A DNA stretch of 45,422 nt from NCBI GenBank assembly GCA_005881175.1, contig VBEN01000014.1, positions 1-45,422 on the forward strand, given 5' to 3'. Made by a program: the position numbers and the translations under genes. This DNA comes from Chloroflexota bacterium (GTDB taxonomy: Bacteria > Chloroflexota > Dormibacteria > CF-121). Of the stretch, positions 12,636 to 22,805 are shown piece by piece. Each line of letters starts with the position of its first letter. Positions within the stretch are counted from its first letter, which is position 1. The notes under the pieces were generated by a model that was not told the origin of the DNA, made no database searches, and saw only the letters and a list, made by a program, of their open reading frames with translations.

Positions 12636-13304
12636 ATGTTGCTTCCAGCCCGCGTCAAGTTTCGAAAGGTCCACCGGGGCCGCCGCACCGGGGTCGCCAC
12701 CCAGGGGAATGACCTGGCCTTTGGAGAGTTCGGCCTGCAGGCCTCCGAAGCCGCCTGGATGTCGAACCGGCAGATCGAGGCCGCCCGCCGCGTGATGACG
12801 CGCTTCGTGCGTCGCGGTGGCCAGGTGTTCATCCGCGTGTTTCCCGATAAGTCGGTCACGAAAAAGCCGGCCGAAACCCGCATGGGTAGCGGCAAGGGCG
12901 CGCCCGAAGGCTGGGTCGCGGTCATCAAGCCAGGCCGCGTCCTCTTCGAGATGGGCGGCGTCACGCCGGAGATGGCGAAGCGTGCCTTCCAGCTGGCGGC
13001 CTACAAGCTGCCCATGAAGACGCGCACGCTCGGGATCAAGTCCGGGGTGAAGGCCGCGGTCGATGTCAAGATCAAGGGGGCGGCCGAGGTGAAGCCCGGC
13101 GAGGGTGTCGAAGGCATCATCGGCGCGATCGCCGCGCCCACCGCTCCGGGCGCCGCGGCTGCTCCGGCTGCCAGGGGACCGAAGGCCGCCCCCGGTGCCG
13201 CGCCGACCATCAAAGCCGCGCCGGGCGCCGCCCCGAAGGCGGCTGCCGCGCCGAAGACGGCGGCGGCACCTGCAAAGCCGGCGAAGGGTGGTGGCAAGAA
13301 ATGA
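12636..13304 (+). CDS. rplP: 50S ribosomal protein L16 with Ala/Pro/Lys-rich C-terminal extension
   Basis: [19 protein letters not shown]...[20 protein letters not shown]; tail from about residue 137. Confidence 0.97.
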   Translation: MLLPARVKFRKVHRGRRTGVATQGNDLAFGEFGLQASEAAWMSNRQIEAARRVMTRFVRRGGQVFIRVFPDKSVTKKPAETRMGSGKGAPEGWVAVIKPGRVLFEMGGVTPEMAKRAFQLAAYKLPMKTRTLGIKSGVKAAVDVKIKGAAEVKPGEGVEGIIGAIAAPTAPGAAAAPAARGPKAAPGAAPTIKAAPGAAPKAAAAPKTAAAPAKPAKGGGKK

Positions 13305-13573
13305 AGATGAAGGATCTCCAGGGGCTTTCCATGCCCGACCTGCAGAAGAAGCTGAAGGACTCCCGCCAGGAGCTCTTCAACCTCCGCTTCCAGATGGCGA
13401 CCGGTCAGCTGGCGAACCATCGCCAGATCCGGCACGTGCGCCATAACCTGGCTCAGATCCTGACCGAAATCCATATGAAGGAATTCAATGCGCCGAGCGG
13501 CCCGGCCCCGGTTGAACCGGAGATCAGGCCTCGGCGAGGGCGGGCGCCGGCAGCCACTGAGGGGACGGCATGA
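13301..13573 (+). CDS. rpmC: 50S ribosomal protein L29
   Basis: [52 protein letters not shown] overlap. Confidence 0.95.
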   Translation: MKMKDLQGLSMPDLQKKLKDSRQELFNLRFQMATGQLANHRQIRHVRHNLAQILTEIHMKEFNAPSGPAPVEPEIRPRRGRAPAATEGTA

Positions 13574-13845
13574 CGGAAAACCAACAACCGATAGAACGCG
13601 ACATGCGCAAAACGCGGACCGGCACGGTCATCAGCGACAAGATGGATAAGACCGTGGTGGTGCGGGTGCAGACGCTCAAGGAGCATCCGAAGTACAAGAA
13701 GCACATCCAGCAGTCCACCCGATTCAAGGCGCACGACGAACAGAACCAGTGCAAGGTCGGCGACCGGGTCCGCATCATGGAGACCCGGCCGCTGTCGCAC
13801 GACAAGCGCTGGCGGGTCGTCGCCATTGTGGAGAAGGCGAAATAG
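13570..13845 (+). CDS. rpsQ: 30S ribosomal protein S17
   Basis: [45 protein letters not shown]. Confidence 0.97.
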   Translation: MTENQQPIERDMRKTRTGTVISDKMDKTVVVRVQTLKEHPKYKKHIQQSTRFKAHDEQNQCKVGDRVRIMETRPLSHDKRWRVVAIVEKAK

Positions 13846-13853
13846 CCGTCGTT

Positions 13854-14222
13854 ATGGTCCAGCAAGAGTCGCGGTTGAAGGTGGCGGACAACACGGGAGC
13901 GCGCGAGATCCTGTTGATCCGGGTGATGGGCGGGCATTACCGCAAATACGCCTCCATCGGCGACGTCATCACCGCGGCCGTCACCGTGGCGACGCCGGGT
14001 GGCCAGGTGAAGAAGAGCGAAGTCGTCAAGGCCGTCGTGGTCCGCACCTCGCGCGAGTTCCGCCGTGTGGACGGCTCGACCATCCGTTTCGACGAGAACG
14101 CTGCCGTTATCCTCGGCCCGCAGAACAACCCCCGCGGCACGCGGATCTTCGGCCCGGTGGCGCGCGAGCTTCGCGACAAAAACTTCATGAAGATCGTTTC
14201 CCTGGCCCCGGAGGTGTTGTAG
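13854..14222 (+). CDS. rplN: 50S ribosomal protein L14
   Basis: [27 protein letters not shown]...[29 protein letters not shown]. Confidence 0.98.
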   Translation: MVQQESRLKVADNTGAREILLIRVMGGHYRKYASIGDVITAAVTVATPGGQVKKSEVVKAVVVRTSREFRRVDGSTIRFDENAAVILGPQNNPRGTRIFGPVARELRDKNFMKIVSLAPEVL

Positions 14223-14227
14223 ATATC

Positions 14228-14587
14228 ATGAGCCGTTTGCACCTCGATATTCATAAGGACGACACAGTACAGGTCATGTCCGGTAAGGACCGTGGCAAGC
14301 GCGGTGTCGTCGTTCGCACCGTCCCGGAGCGGTCCAAGATCGTGGTCAAGGGCGTCAACCTACTGAAGCGCCATCAGCGGGCGAACCAGCAGAAGGGCGG
14401 CACCAAGGTGATGCAGGGCGGCATCGTGGATTTCGAGTCGCCACTCGACTACTCAAACGTGATGCTGGTCTGCAACAAATGCGACAAGCCGACCCGCATC
14501 CGCAAGACGGTGATGCCCAATGGCGACAAGGCGATCGTCTGCGTGAAGTGCGGCGAGATCTACGAACGGGTGAGGAACAAGGTATGA
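14228..14587 (+). CDS. rplX: 50S ribosomal protein L24 with Cys-ribbon
   Basis: [24 protein letters not shown]...; CNKCDKP and CVKCGE motifs. Confidence 0.95.
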   Translation: MSRLHLDIHKDDTVQVMSGKDRGKRGVVVRTVPERSKIVVKGVNLLKRHQRANQQKGGTKVMQGGIVDFESPLDYSNVMLVCNKCDKPTRIRKTVMPNGDKAIVCVKCGEIYERVRNKV

Positions 14588-15153
14588 GCGTCGTCGCCAG
14601 CCCGCCGCGGGTCGAGCTCCGTCTGAAGCAGCGCTACCAGGACAAGATCGTCCCGACGCTGATCCAGCGGTTTGCCTACACCAACGTCATGCAGGTGCCG
14701 CGCCTGGTCAAAGTGGTGGCGAACATCGGCGTCGGTGAGTCGATTCAAAATCCGAAGGCGATGGACGCCGCGCTCGCCGACCTCAAGAAGATCACCGGTC
14801 AGCAACCGGTGGTGCTGAAGTCGCGTAAGGCGATCGCGAACTTCAAGCTGCGCGCCGGCCTGCCCATCGGCGTGAAGGTGACGCTTCGCGGTGCCCGGAT
14901 GTACCAATTCGTCGACAAGCTGCTCTCGGTGGGGCTGCCCCGGATCCGTGACTTCCGCGGCATCTCACCGACCGGCTTCGATGGCAAGGGCAACTACACG
15001 CTGGGGCTGCGCGAGCAACTGATCTTCCCCGAGGTGGAGTACGACAAGATCGACAAATTGCGGGGTCTCGAGGTCACCTTCGTCACCACCGCGCGCACCG
15101 ACGATGAGGCGCGCGCGCTGTTGGCGGAGCTCGGGTTCCCGTTCAGGAAGTGA
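14584..15153 (+). CDS. rplE: 50S ribosomal protein L5
   Basis: [40 protein letters not shown]. Confidence 0.97.
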   Translation: MSVVASPPRVELRLKQRYQDKIVPTLIQRFAYTNVMQVPRLVKVVANIGVGESIQNPKAMDAALADLKKITGQQPVVLKSRKAIANFKLRAGLPIGVKVTLRGARMYQFVDKLLSVGLPRIRDFRGISPTGFDGKGNYTLGLREQLIFPEVEYDKIDKLRGLEVTFVTTARTDDEARALLAELGFPFRK

Positions 15154-15168
15154 GGGTGACACAGAACA

Positions 15169-15354
15169 GTGGCTAAGAAATCGACCGTCAACCGTGGACT
15201 GCGCAAGCACAAGCATGCCGTCTCGCAACACAACCGCTGCAACCTCTGCGGCCGGCCACGAGCGTACATGCGCAAGTTCGGGATCTGCCGCATCTGCTTC
15301 CGGTCCCTGTCCTCGCAAGGACAGGTGCCCGGCGTGAAGAAGGCGTCGTGGTGA
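15169..15354 (+). CDS. rpsN: 30S ribosomal protein S14 type Z
   Basis: [64 protein letters not shown] start. Confidence 0.97.
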   Translation: MAKKSTVNRGLRKHKHAVSQHNRCNLCGRPRAYMRKFGICRICFRSLSSQGQVPGVKKASW

Positions 15355-15363
15355 GGAGGGAAG

Positions 15364-15759
15364 ATGTCCACCGATAGCATCGCCGATATGCTGACGAGGA
15401 TCCGCAACGCGAACAGTGCCGGGCACCCACGGGTTGCCCTGCCCGCCTCGCGTGTCGGTGTGGAGATCGCCCGCGTCCTCAAGGACGAGGGCTACATCGC
15501 GTCCTACGACGTCGCCGCGGGTGAGCAGGGACAGAGGCTCGACATCACGCTCAAGCCAAAGACGCCCCGCGGGAAGTCGCTCGCCGGGCTTCGGCGGATC
15601 AGCAAGCCAGGACTTAGGGTCTACGCGCGCAAGACCGAGATCCCGCGGGTGCTCGGCGGTCTGGGGATCGTGATCCTCTCGACCTCGCACGGCGTCATGT
15701 CCGGACAGCAAGCGACCAGGGCCGGCCTCGGTGGCGAGGTCGTGTGCTACGTTTGGTGA
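15364..15759 (+). CDS. rpsH: 30S ribosomal protein S8
   Basis: MSTDSIADMLTRIRNANSAGHPRVALPASR...ILSTSHGVMSGQQATRAGLGGEVVCYVW. Confidence 0.97.
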   Translation: MSTDSIADMLTRIRNANSAGHPRVALPASRVGVEIARVLKDEGYIASYDVAAGEQGQRLDITLKPKTPRGKSLAGLRRISKPGLRVYARKTEIPRVLGGLGIVILSTSHGVMSGQQATRAGLGGEVVCYVW

Positions 15760-15762
15760 CCC

Positions 15763-16320
15763 ATGAGTAGGATTGGCAAGCTTCCGGTCAAGATCCCGAG
15801 CGGCGTGACGGTCACCGTCTCCGACCATACCGTCGTGGTGACCAGCGGCAAGTCCGAGCTCAGCCGCGACCTGAATCGGGAGATGCGAGTCTTCATCAAG
15901 GACGGTGCGGTCCTCGTCGAGCGCCCGAGCGAGTCGAAGCTGCACCGGTCGCTGCACGGGCTGACCCGAACCCTGGTCTGGAACATGATCGAGGGCGTCA
16001 GTAAAGGGTATGAGAAGCAGCTGGAGCTGGTGGGGGTCGGCTACCGGGCCAGCAGGCAGGGCGAGGCGCTGGTGTTGAACGTCGGCTACTCGCACCAGGT
16101 GCGCTACCCAGTGCCGAAGGGCATCACGATCGACGTTCCGGAGCCCACCCGAATCAACATCAAGGGCGCCAGCAAGGAAGAGGTCGGCCAGGTGGCGGCC
16201 GAGGTTCGAAAGATCCGCCCACCGGAGCCCTACAAAGGCAAAGGCATCCTGTACCGGGGCGAACGGGTCCGGCGCAAGGCGGGAAAGACGGGCAAGACCG
16301 GGACTGGAGCGGCCAAGTAA
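15763..16320 (+). CDS. rplF: 50S ribosomal protein L6
   Basis: [37 protein letters not shown]...[16 protein letters not shown]. Confidence 0.98.
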   Translation: MSRIGKLPVKIPSGVTVTVSDHTVVVTSGKSELSRDLNREMRVFIKDGAVLVERPSESKLHRSLHGLTRTLVWNMIEGVSKGYEKQLELVGVGYRASRQGEALVLNVGYSHQVRYPVPKGITIDVPEPTRINIKGASKEEVGQVAAEVRKIRPPEPYKGKGILYRGERVRRKAGKTGKTGTGAAK

Positions 16321-16688
16321 TGAACAAGCCCACCAATCGACGTACGACGCGGATCCGCCGGCACGTGCGCCTCCGCACCAGCCTGGAGGGTGGCCCCACC
16401 CGGCCGCGGCTCGCCATTTTCCGCAGCCTGCATCATGTCTACGCGCAGGTCATCGACGATGCCTCGGGGCGGACGCTAGCGGCCGCCTCCACGGCGGATG
16501 CCGAGCTGCGTAAGTCGCTCAAGTCGCCCTCGAACGCGGCCGGCGCGGCCGCGGTTGGAAAATCGATCGCCGAGCGCGCCCTGAAGTCGGGCATCGAGAC
16601 GGTGGTCTTCGATCGCGGCGGTTTCCCTTATCACGGTCGGGTCAAAGCGCTTGCTGAGGCGGCGCGCGGCGCTGGATTGAAGTTCTGA
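16320..16688 (+). CDS. rplR: 50S ribosomal protein L18
   Basis: [35 protein letters not shown]. Confidence 0.97.
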   Translation: MNKPTNRRTTRIRRHVRLRTSLEGGPTRPRLAIFRSLHHVYAQVIDDASGRTLAAASTADAELRKSLKSPSNAAGAAAVGKSIAERALKSGIETVVFDRGGFPYHGRVKALAEAARGAGLKF

Positions 16689-16700
16689 AGTGAGAAATAA

Positions 16701-17282
16701 ATGAGTTACCAGTACGGAAGAGGTCAGTCGGAATTCACAGAAAAGGTCGTCCACCTGAACCGTGTCGCAAAAGTCGTCAAAGGCGGCCGCCGGTTTTCTT
16801 TCAGCGCGCTGGTCGTCGTCGGCGACCAGAACGGCCGGGTCGGGGCCGGGCTGGGGAAGGCGGGCGAGGTTCCCGAGGCCATTCGCAAGGCGGTCGAGTC
16901 GGCCAAGAAGCATCTCATCACCGTGCCAATGGTGGGAACCACCATTCCGCACGAGATCCGGCTGAAGAAGGGGGCCGCCAAGGTGCTGCTCAAGCCGGCG
17001 GCGCCGGGAACCGGGATCCGCTCGGGCGGCGCCATGCGCGCGGTGGTGGAGCTCTCGGGCGTCAAGGACATGATCACGAAATCGCTTGGCACCAACAACC
17101 CGGTCAACACCGTCCGGGCGACGATCGCGGCCCTGCAGGCGCTGCAGACGGCGGACAGCGTCGCGCAGGCGCGCGGGAAGCCGACCGAGGAACTCGAGCG
17201 ACTGAGCCGGCGCGGTAAGAAACCGGAGGCGGAGGCCGCACCGGTTGCGCCCGCGGTTCCGGCCGAGGAGCCGGTCGGCTGA
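16701..17282 (+). CDS. rpsE: 30S ribosomal protein S5
   Basis: [55 protein letters not shown]. Confidence 0.98.
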   Translation: MSYQYGRGQSEFTEKVVHLNRVAKVVKGGRRFSFSALVVVGDQNGRVGAGLGKAGEVPEAIRKAVESAKKHLITVPMVGTTIPHEIRLKKGAAKVLLKPAAPGTGIRSGGAMRAVVELSGVKDMITKSLGTNNPVNTVRATIAALQALQTADSVAQARGKPTEELERLSRRGKKPEAEAAPVAPAVPAEEPVG

Positions 17283-17284
17283 CC

Positions 17285-17467
17285 ATGGCGCGGCTGAAGA
17301 TCACCTACGTGCGCAGTGTGATCGGGCAGAAGCCCGATCAGGAGCGCACCGTGCAGGCGCTCGGCTTCCGCCGTCTGAATCAAACTGTCGAGCACGAGGA
17401 CAGTCCGCAGCTGCGCGGTATGGTCCACAAGGTCCGCCACCTGGTCAAAGTGGAGGAGAGCTCGTGA
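17285..17467 (+). CDS. rpmD: 50S ribosomal protein L30
   Basis: [58 protein letters not shown]. Confidence 0.96.
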   Translation: MARLKITYVRSVIGQKPDQERTVQALGFRRLNQTVEHEDSPQLRGMVHKVRHLVKVEESS

Positions 17468-18147
17468 AGCTTCACGAGATCCAGCCGCCGCCCGGTTCGC
17501 ATCACACTCGCAAGCGGGTCGGCCGCGGTCCCGGCTCCGGCCACGGCAAAACCTCAACGCGCGGCCAGAAGGGCCAGGGGGCGCGCACGTCGGTGAACCT
17601 GCCCAAGACGTTCGAGGGCGGCCAGACCCGGTTGACCATGCGGACGCCCAAGCTGCGCGGCTTCCACAACAAGTGGCGCAAGCGCTTCGCCGTCCTCAAC
17701 CTGACGCGCCTGAACCGCTTCAAGGACGGCGCCGAGGTCCTCCCGGAATCCCTGCTGGAAGCGGGCATCATCAAGGACGTGGGCGCGGGCATCAAGGTGC
17801 TCGGCACCGGCGACCTCAACCGCCGGCTGACCATCCATGCCCACCGGTTCTCGGTCGAAGCGCGCCGAAAGATCGAGGCGGCCGGCGGAACCGCGGCCGT
17901 GATCGAGGTCCCGCGGCCCATCCGGGAGAAGACGAAGCGAGCCAAAAACCAGCCGAAGCCGGCCACGCCGGCGACGGCCGAGAAAACGGAGACCGCCGAG
18001 ATCCCGCAGGCGGCGGAGAAGCCTAAGAAAGGCAAGCAGAAGACGGCCGGGGAGAAGGGTCTGACCGCCCCAGAGGCGTCGAGCGCCCCGGAGGCGTCGA
18101 GCTCAGCCGATTCTCCGAAGCCACAAAAGGGTAAGAAGAAGGGCTAG
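17464..18147 (+). CDS. rplO: 50S ribosomal protein L15 with Lys/Ala/Ser-rich C-terminal extension
   Basis: [44 protein letters not shown] overlap. Confidence 0.96.
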   Translation: MKLHEIQPPPGSHHTRKRVGRGPGSGHGKTSTRGQKGQGARTSVNLPKTFEGGQTRLTMRTPKLRGFHNKWRKRFAVLNLTRLNRFKDGAEVLPESLLEAGIIKDVGAGIKVLGTGDLNRRLTIHAHRFSVEARRKIEAAGGTAAVIEVPRPIREKTKRAKNQPKPATPATAEKTETAEIPQAAEKPKKGKQKTAGEKGLTAPEASSAPEASSSADSPKPQKGKKKG

Positions 18148-18150
18148 GCC

Positions 18151-19455
18151 ATGTTAGAAGCGATTGGCAACGCGCTGCGCATTCCCGAGCTGCGCCGCAA
18201 GATCCTCTTCACACTCGGACTCTTTCTGGTGTTCCGGATCTTCGCGCACATCGCCGTGCCCGGCGCCGACAAGGCCGCGCTCGACAAGCTGTTCAACTCG
18301 AATGCGTTCCTCGGCTTGCTGGACCTGTTCTCCGGAGGTGGGCTGTCGACCTTCTCCATCATCGCCATGGGCGTCAATCCGTACATCAACGCCTCGATCA
18401 TCATGCAGCTGATGACGGTCGTGTCCACCCGGATCAAGGAGCTCAGCAAGGAAGGGGAGTACGGCCGCCGGAAGATCACCCGCTGGACCCGCTGGCTGAC
18501 CGTCGCCCTCGGGCTGCTCCAGGCCTGGGGTCTGACCCTGGTGTTCAGCCGCCAGGGCGTGCTGACGAACCTCGACTGGTTCGGGATCGTGGGGATCATG
18601 GTGACCCTGACGGCCGGCACCGTCATGCTGATGTGGTTCGGCGAGCTGATCACCGAGTATGGCATCGGCAATGGCATCTCGCTGGTGATCTTCGCCGGGA
18701 TCGTCGGCCGTATTCCGAACACCATCTACAACCTGCTCACGGGCGGCAGTGCCTCTCAGAACCTGGCGCCGTTGCTCCTGTTCGCGGCCCTCGCCATCGT
18801 GGTGACGGCGTTCATCATCGAGGTGCAGCAGGCCCAACGGAAGATCCCGATCCAGTCGGCGCAGCGGGTGGTAGGCCGCAAGGTTTACCAGGGGCGCAGT
18901 TCGCACCTGCCGCTCAGGGTGAACCAGGCGGGCGTTATCCCGATCATCTTTGCGATCTCGATCATGTTCTTCCCGGTCATCATCGGTAACTTCCTGGCCA
19001 CGGCGCCCGGCATCTGGGGCGAGATCTCGCGGGCGTTGCGCACCTACTGGGTGCCGGCCGGTCCAAATATTCCGACCGACATTCTCTACAACTTTGTCTA
19101 TTTCATTCTGATCTTCGGGTTCACCTACTTCTACACCGCCGTCACCTTCGATCCGGTCGACACCGCGGACTATCTCAAGAAGCACGCGGCCTTCATCCCC
19201 GGGATACGGCCTGGCGTCGCAACCGCGCAGTACCTCGACCGCACGATGACCCGGATTACGTTCGCGGGGGCGCTCTTCCTGGGAGGTGTGACGGTCCTCA
19301 TCCCGCTCCTCGCAACCGCGCTCACCCGAATACCAACGCAGAACATGTACCTGGGGGGGACGGCGATCCTGATCGTCGTCGGGGTGGCTCTCGACACCAT
19401 GAAACAGATTGAGACGCAGCTGATCATGCGTCAGTACAAGGGGTTCATCAAGTAG
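18151..19455 (+). CDS. secY: Preprotein translocase subunit SecY
   Basis: NALRIPELRRKILFTLGLFLVFRIFAHIAVPG; 10-TM architecture, 434 aa. Confidence 0.98.
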   Translation: MLEAIGNALRIPELRRKILFTLGLFLVFRIFAHIAVPGADKAALDKLFNSNAFLGLLDLFSGGGLSTFSIIAMGVNPYINASIIMQLMTVVSTRIKELSKEGEYGRRKITRWTRWLTVALGLLQAWGLTLVFSRQGVLTNLDWFGIVGIMVTLTAGTVMLMWFGELITEYGIGNGISLVIFAGIVGRIPNTIYNLLTGGSASQNLAPLLLFAALAIVVTAFIIEVQQAQRKIPIQSAQRVVGRKVYQGRSSHLPLRVNQAGVIPIIFAISIMFFPVIIGNFLATAPGIWGEISRALRTYWVPAGPNIPTDILYNFVYFILIFGFTYFYTAVTFDPVDTADYLKKHAAFIPGIRPGVATAQYLDRTMTRITFAGALFLGGVTVLIPLLATALTRIPTQNMYLGGTAILIVVGVALDTMKQIETQLIMRQYKGFIK

Positions 19456-19480
19456 GGACGTCAAGTCGCCTCTTGAGCCT

Positions 19481-20149
19481 ATGAATCTGATCATCTTCGG
19501 CGCGCCCGGCGCGGGAAAAGGCACGCAGAGCGCCCACCTGATCGAGACCTACCGGATTCCGGCGATCGCGACCGGCGACATCCTCCGCGCCCAACGGCGT
19601 GCCGGAACCGCACTGGGTGACCAGGTGAAGGGCTACATGGACCGAGGGGAGCTGGTGCCGGATCAATTGATGATCGACATCATCAAAGAGCGGCTGCAGA
19701 AACCGGATGCGCGCGACGGCTTCATCCTGGATGGGTTCCCACGGACGGTCGCCCAGGCGCGGGCGCTCGACGAGATGCTTACGCAGCTCGGACGCCGGAT
19801 CGACGCCGTCATCTACCTGCGGGTCAGCCGGCAGGTACTCATCGACCGGCTCTCCCACCGGTACAGCTGCCGGACGTGCGACGCGGTCTACAACTTCACC
19901 CCGGAGCAAGCCCGCAGCCTCCCCCGATGCACGGTGGACGGCGGCGAGCTCTATCAGCGCCCGGATGACAAGCCGGAGATCGTCGCCAACCGGATCGACG
20001 TGTTCCTGAAACACACGGCCCCACTGATCGACTACTACAACGCCCAGCACAAGTTGGAGAACCTCGACGGCCAGATGGTGATCGACGATGTCCGCGACGA
20101 CATCACCCACCGCCTCGCCGGGCTTCCCAAGGAGGCGGGCTCGCGGTGA
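19481..20149 (+). CDS. adk: Adenylate kinase
   Basis: NLIIFGAPGAGKGTQSAHLIETYRIPAIATGDILR; lid C-x2-C. Confidence 0.97.
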   Translation: MNLIIFGAPGAGKGTQSAHLIETYRIPAIATGDILRAQRRAGTALGDQVKGYMDRGELVPDQLMIDIIKERLQKPDARDGFILDGFPRTVAQARALDEMLTQLGRRIDAVIYLRVSRQVLIDRLSHRYSCRTCDAVYNFTPEQARSLPRCTVDGGELYQRPDDKPEIVANRIDVFLKHTAPLIDYYNAQHKLENLDGQMVIDDVRDDITHRLAGLPKEAGSR

Positions 20150-20961
20150 TCATCTACAAGACCGACGCCGAGATCGACTTGATGCGCGAGGCGGGCGCCA
20201 TTCTGGCAGAGGCGCTGGCCCGGCTGCAGGGCATTGCCCGACCCGGCATCACCTTGCTCGAGCTGGACCGCGAGGCCGATCGCTTTATCCGTGGGCGTGG
20301 CTGCATTCCCGGGTTCGTCGGCTACCAGGGCTATCAGAACGCCATCTGCACCTCCGTCAACGATCAGGTGGTGCACGGCATTCCGACCAATCGCAAGCTG
20401 CGCGAGGGTGACCTGCTCAGCCTCGACGCCGGCCTGATCCACCGCGGTTTCTGGGCGGACGCCGGCCTGACGGTCGGCATCGGCAAGATTTCGGCGGAGG
20501 CCCAGCGGCTGATGGACGCGACCCGGGAGTCGCTGGACATCGGGATCCGCGAGGCCCAGGCGGGAAACCGGATCGGCGACATCAGCGCCGCAATCCAGCG
20601 GCACGTGGAAGGCGCGGGCTTTTCCGTCGTCGAAAGCTTCGTCGGTCACGGCATTGGCCGCGACATGCACGAAGATCCGCAGGTGCCCAACTTCGGGGTC
20701 CCCGGCCAGGGTCCGTTGCTCAAACCGGGCATGGTGCTGGCGATCGAACCGATGGTCAACGCCGGGCACAAGGATGTCGCCCTGCTGGGAGACGGCTGGA
20801 CGGTGGTGACCGTCGACCACAGCCTCTCGGCGTACTTTGAACACTCGGTGGCGATCACGGCCGACGGTCCCGAGATCCTCACGTCAGTTCGCAAGTCCGT
20901 TGCCCCGCGTCGTATTCCTTCCCCGCTCGTGGGAGAGGGTCAGGGTGGAGGTCTCGAATGA
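20146..20961 (+). CDS. map: Methionine aminopeptidase type I, with repeat-derived C-terminal tail
   Basis: IIYKTDAEIDLMREAGAILAEAL...VGHGIGRDMHEDPQVPNFG; GTGA overlap. Confidence 0.97.
   Translation: MIIYKTDAEIDLMREAGAILAEALARLQGIARPGITLLELDREADRFIRGRGCIPGFVGYQGYQNAICTSVNDQVVHGIPTNRKLREGDLLSLDAGLIHRGFWADAGLTVGIGKISAEAQRLMDATRESLDIGIREAQAGNRIGDISAAIQRHVEGAGFSVVESFVGHGIGRDMHEDPQVPNFGVPGQGPLLKPGMVLAIEPMVNAGHKDVALLGDGWTVVTVDHSLSAYFEHSVAITADGPEILTSVRKSVAPRRIPSPLVGEGQGGGLE
20918..20957. repeat. Dispersed-repeat-like sequence (CTTCCCCGCTCGTGGGAGAGGGTCAGGGTGGAGG) fused to map 3' end
   Basis: Encodes IPSPLVGEGQGGG, a recurrent repeat-derived peptide in high-GC genomes. Confidence 0.5.
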
Positions 20962-20990
20962 TTGATCTGGGGCCTCTTGTGGTAAGCTAT
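20962..20990 (+). promoter_or_regulatory. Candidate promoter for infA transcription unit
   Basis: TTGATC (20962-20967) and TAAGCTAT (20983-20990) in a 76-bp intergenic gap. Confidence 0.4.
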
Positions 20991-20999
20991 TCGTTCGTG

Positions 21000-21015
21000 C
21001 GCCGGGAATCCGGCG
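21000..21015 (+). other. 5' leader hairpin of infA transcript
   Basis: CGCCGG-GAAT-CCGGCG perfect inverted repeat. Confidence 0.55.
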
Positions 21016-21037
21016 ATAACGCCATGGGCATTTGCTG

Positions 21038-21247
21038 ATGGCGAGTATTGTCGTCGGACGGGTGGTGGAGCCGATGCCCAACGCGCTCTACCGCGTCGAG
21101 CTCGAGACCGGCCACAGGATCGTGGCTCACGTGGCGCCGGCCGCGCGGCTTCGGTTTCTCCGGGTGATCCCGGGTGACCGCGTCCGCGTCGAGGTGTCAC
21201 CGCTCGATCCGGGGCGCGGTCGAATCACGCGAAAAGAAAGTAAGTGA
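21038..21247 (+). CDS. infA: Translation initiation factor IF-1, divergent
   Basis: VVGRVVEPMPNALYRVELETGHRIVAHVAPAARLRFLRVIPGDRVRVEVSPLDPGRGRI. Confidence 0.93.
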   Translation: MASIVVGRVVEPMPNALYRVELETGHRIVAHVAPAARLRFLRVIPGDRVRVEVSPLDPGRGRITRKESK

Positions 21248-21256
21248 GAAAGAAGC

Positions 21257-21370
21257 ATGAAAGTCCGTTCGTCGGTCAAGAAAATATGCGCGAAGTGCAA
21301 GGTCATCAAGCGCGGCGGCCAGGTGCGGGTCATCTGCGTCACGCCCAAACACAACCAGAGGCAGGGATAG
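21257..21370 (+). CDS. rpmJ: 50S ribosomal protein L36 (not in ORF track)
   Basis: [37 protein letters not shown]; CxxC...CxxxxH. Confidence 0.96.
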   Translation: MKVRSSVKKICAKCKVIKRGGQVRVICVTPKHNQRQG

Positions 21371-21378
21371 AAGGCTAG

Positions 21379-21762
21379 ATGGCAAGAATCGCCGGCGTTG
21401 ACATTCCGCGGGAAAAGCGTGTCGAAGTCGCGTTGACCTACATCTTTGGGGTCGGCCCGCGCACCGCGCAGCGGGTGCTGACGATCGCCAACATCGATCC
21501 GAATCTCCGAGTCAAGAACCTGAACGATGAGCAGGTCGGCCGTCTGCGCGACGTCATCGACAAGGAAGCTAAGGTCGAAGGCGAGCTGCGCCGAGAGATT
21601 GCCCTGAACATCAAGCGGCTGATGGAGATCGGCACCTACCGTGGCCTGCGCCACCGTCGTGGGTTGCCCGTCCGCGGCCAACGCACCCGGACGAACGCGC
21701 GCACCCGGCGTGGTCCGCGCAAGACCGTCGGCGTGCGCAAGAAGGCTGCCGAGAAGAAGTAA
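21379..21762 (+). CDS. rpsM: 30S ribosomal protein S13
   Basis: [34 protein letters not shown]...[25 protein letters not shown]. Confidence 0.98.
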   Translation: MARIAGVDIPREKRVEVALTYIFGVGPRTAQRVLTIANIDPNLRVKNLNDEQVGRLRDVIDKEAKVEGELRREIALNIKRLMEIGTYRGLRHRRGLPVRGQRTRTNARTRRGPRKTVGVRKKAAEKK

Positions 21763-21765
21763 ATC

Positions 21766-22158
21766 ATGCCCAAGAAGAAAGTCGTCCGCACCCGGCGTAG
21801 AGAAAAGAAGCACGTCACCGTCGGCCAGGCGCACATCCAGAGCACGTTCAACAACACCGTCGTCTCGCTCACCGACGCGCAGGGCAACGTGCTCGCCTGG
21901 GGCAGCGCGGGAAGCCAGGGCTTCAAGGGTTCGCGAAAGAGCACGCCCTTTGCGGCGCAGATCACGGCGGAGGCGACGGCGCGCCGCGCCATGGAGCACG
22001 GCCTGAAGCAGATCGAGATCTTCGTGAAGGGACCGGGTGCCGGCCGGGAGGCCGCGATCCGTTCTTTGCAGGCGGCGGGTCTCGAAGTCACGGCGATCAC
22101 GGACGTGACGCCCATCCCCCACAACGGCTGCCGGCCGCCGAAACGGAGGCGCGTCTAG
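21766..22158 (+). CDS. rpsK: 30S ribosomal protein S11
   Basis: [49 protein letters not shown]. Confidence 0.98.
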   Translation: MPKKKVVRTRRREKKHVTVGQAHIQSTFNNTVVSLTDAQGNVLAWGSAGSQGFKGSRKSTPFAAQITAEATARRAMEHGLKQIEIFVKGPGAGREAAIRSLQAAGLEVTAITDVTPIPHNGCRPPKRRRV

Positions 22159-22785
22159 ATGGGCCGCTACGAGGGCGCCGTCTGCCGTCATTGCCGCCGA
22201 GAGGGCGTCAAGCTATTCCTGAAGGGCGAGAAGTGCTTCACCAAGTGCACGCTGGACCGGCGGGCGATGCCGCCCGGCATGCATACCCAGGTGCGGCGTC
22301 GGAAAGTCTCGGACTATGGCATCCAGCTGCGCGCGAAGCAGCGGGCGCGCCGGATCTATTTCCTGCTGGAAGGCCAGTTTCGACTCTACTTTGACCGCGC
22401 GGCCAAGATGGCCGGCGTCACCGGCTTGAATCTGTTGCGCTTGCTCGAAACCCGGCTGGACAACGTCGTTTATCGCGTCGGCTTTGCCGCATCACGTCGC
22501 GATGCCCGGCAGATCGTCTCCCACCGGCACATCACCGTCAACGGCCGGATCGTGAATATCCCGTCGTACGCCGTGCGGGTCGGCGACGTGATCGCGATCA
22601 AGGAGAAAAGCAAAGAAGTCGATCGAATCAAAAACGCGCTCGATGCCGGCGAGCAGCGGACCGTCGTCCCCTGGCTCAGCCTGGATAAAGACAATATGAC
22701 CGCGAAGATCGTCGCGCAGCCTGGGCGGGACGACATCGACCAGACCATCCAGGAGCAGTTGATCGTCGAGTTTTATTCGAGATAA
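22159..22785 (+). CDS. rpsD: 30S ribosomal protein S4 (Zn-ribbon type)
   Basis: MGRYEGAVCRHCRREGVKLFLKGEKCFTKCTLDRRAMPPGMH. Confidence 0.98.
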   Translation: MGRYEGAVCRHCRREGVKLFLKGEKCFTKCTLDRRAMPPGMHTQVRRRKVSDYGIQLRAKQRARRIYFLLEGQFRLYFDRAAKMAGVTGLNLLRLLETRLDNVVYRVGFAASRRDARQIVSHRHITVNGRIVNIPSYAVRVGDVIAIKEKSKEVDRIKNALDAGEQRTVVPWLSLDKDNMTAKIVAQPGRDDIDQTIQEQLIVEFYSR

Positions 22786-22805
22786 TTTTTCAGTCAAGGA
22801 GCACC

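Noticed and set aside
14228-14587. Cys-ribbon in L24 (CNKC...CVKC) as a novelty
   Set aside because: Zn-ribbon (C+) forms of L24, S14, S4 and L36 are known in many bacteria.
14965-16095. 376-aa minus-strand ORF opposite rplE-rpsN-rpsH-rplF
   Set aside because: Spans several genuine r-protein genes on the opposite strand; shadow ORF.
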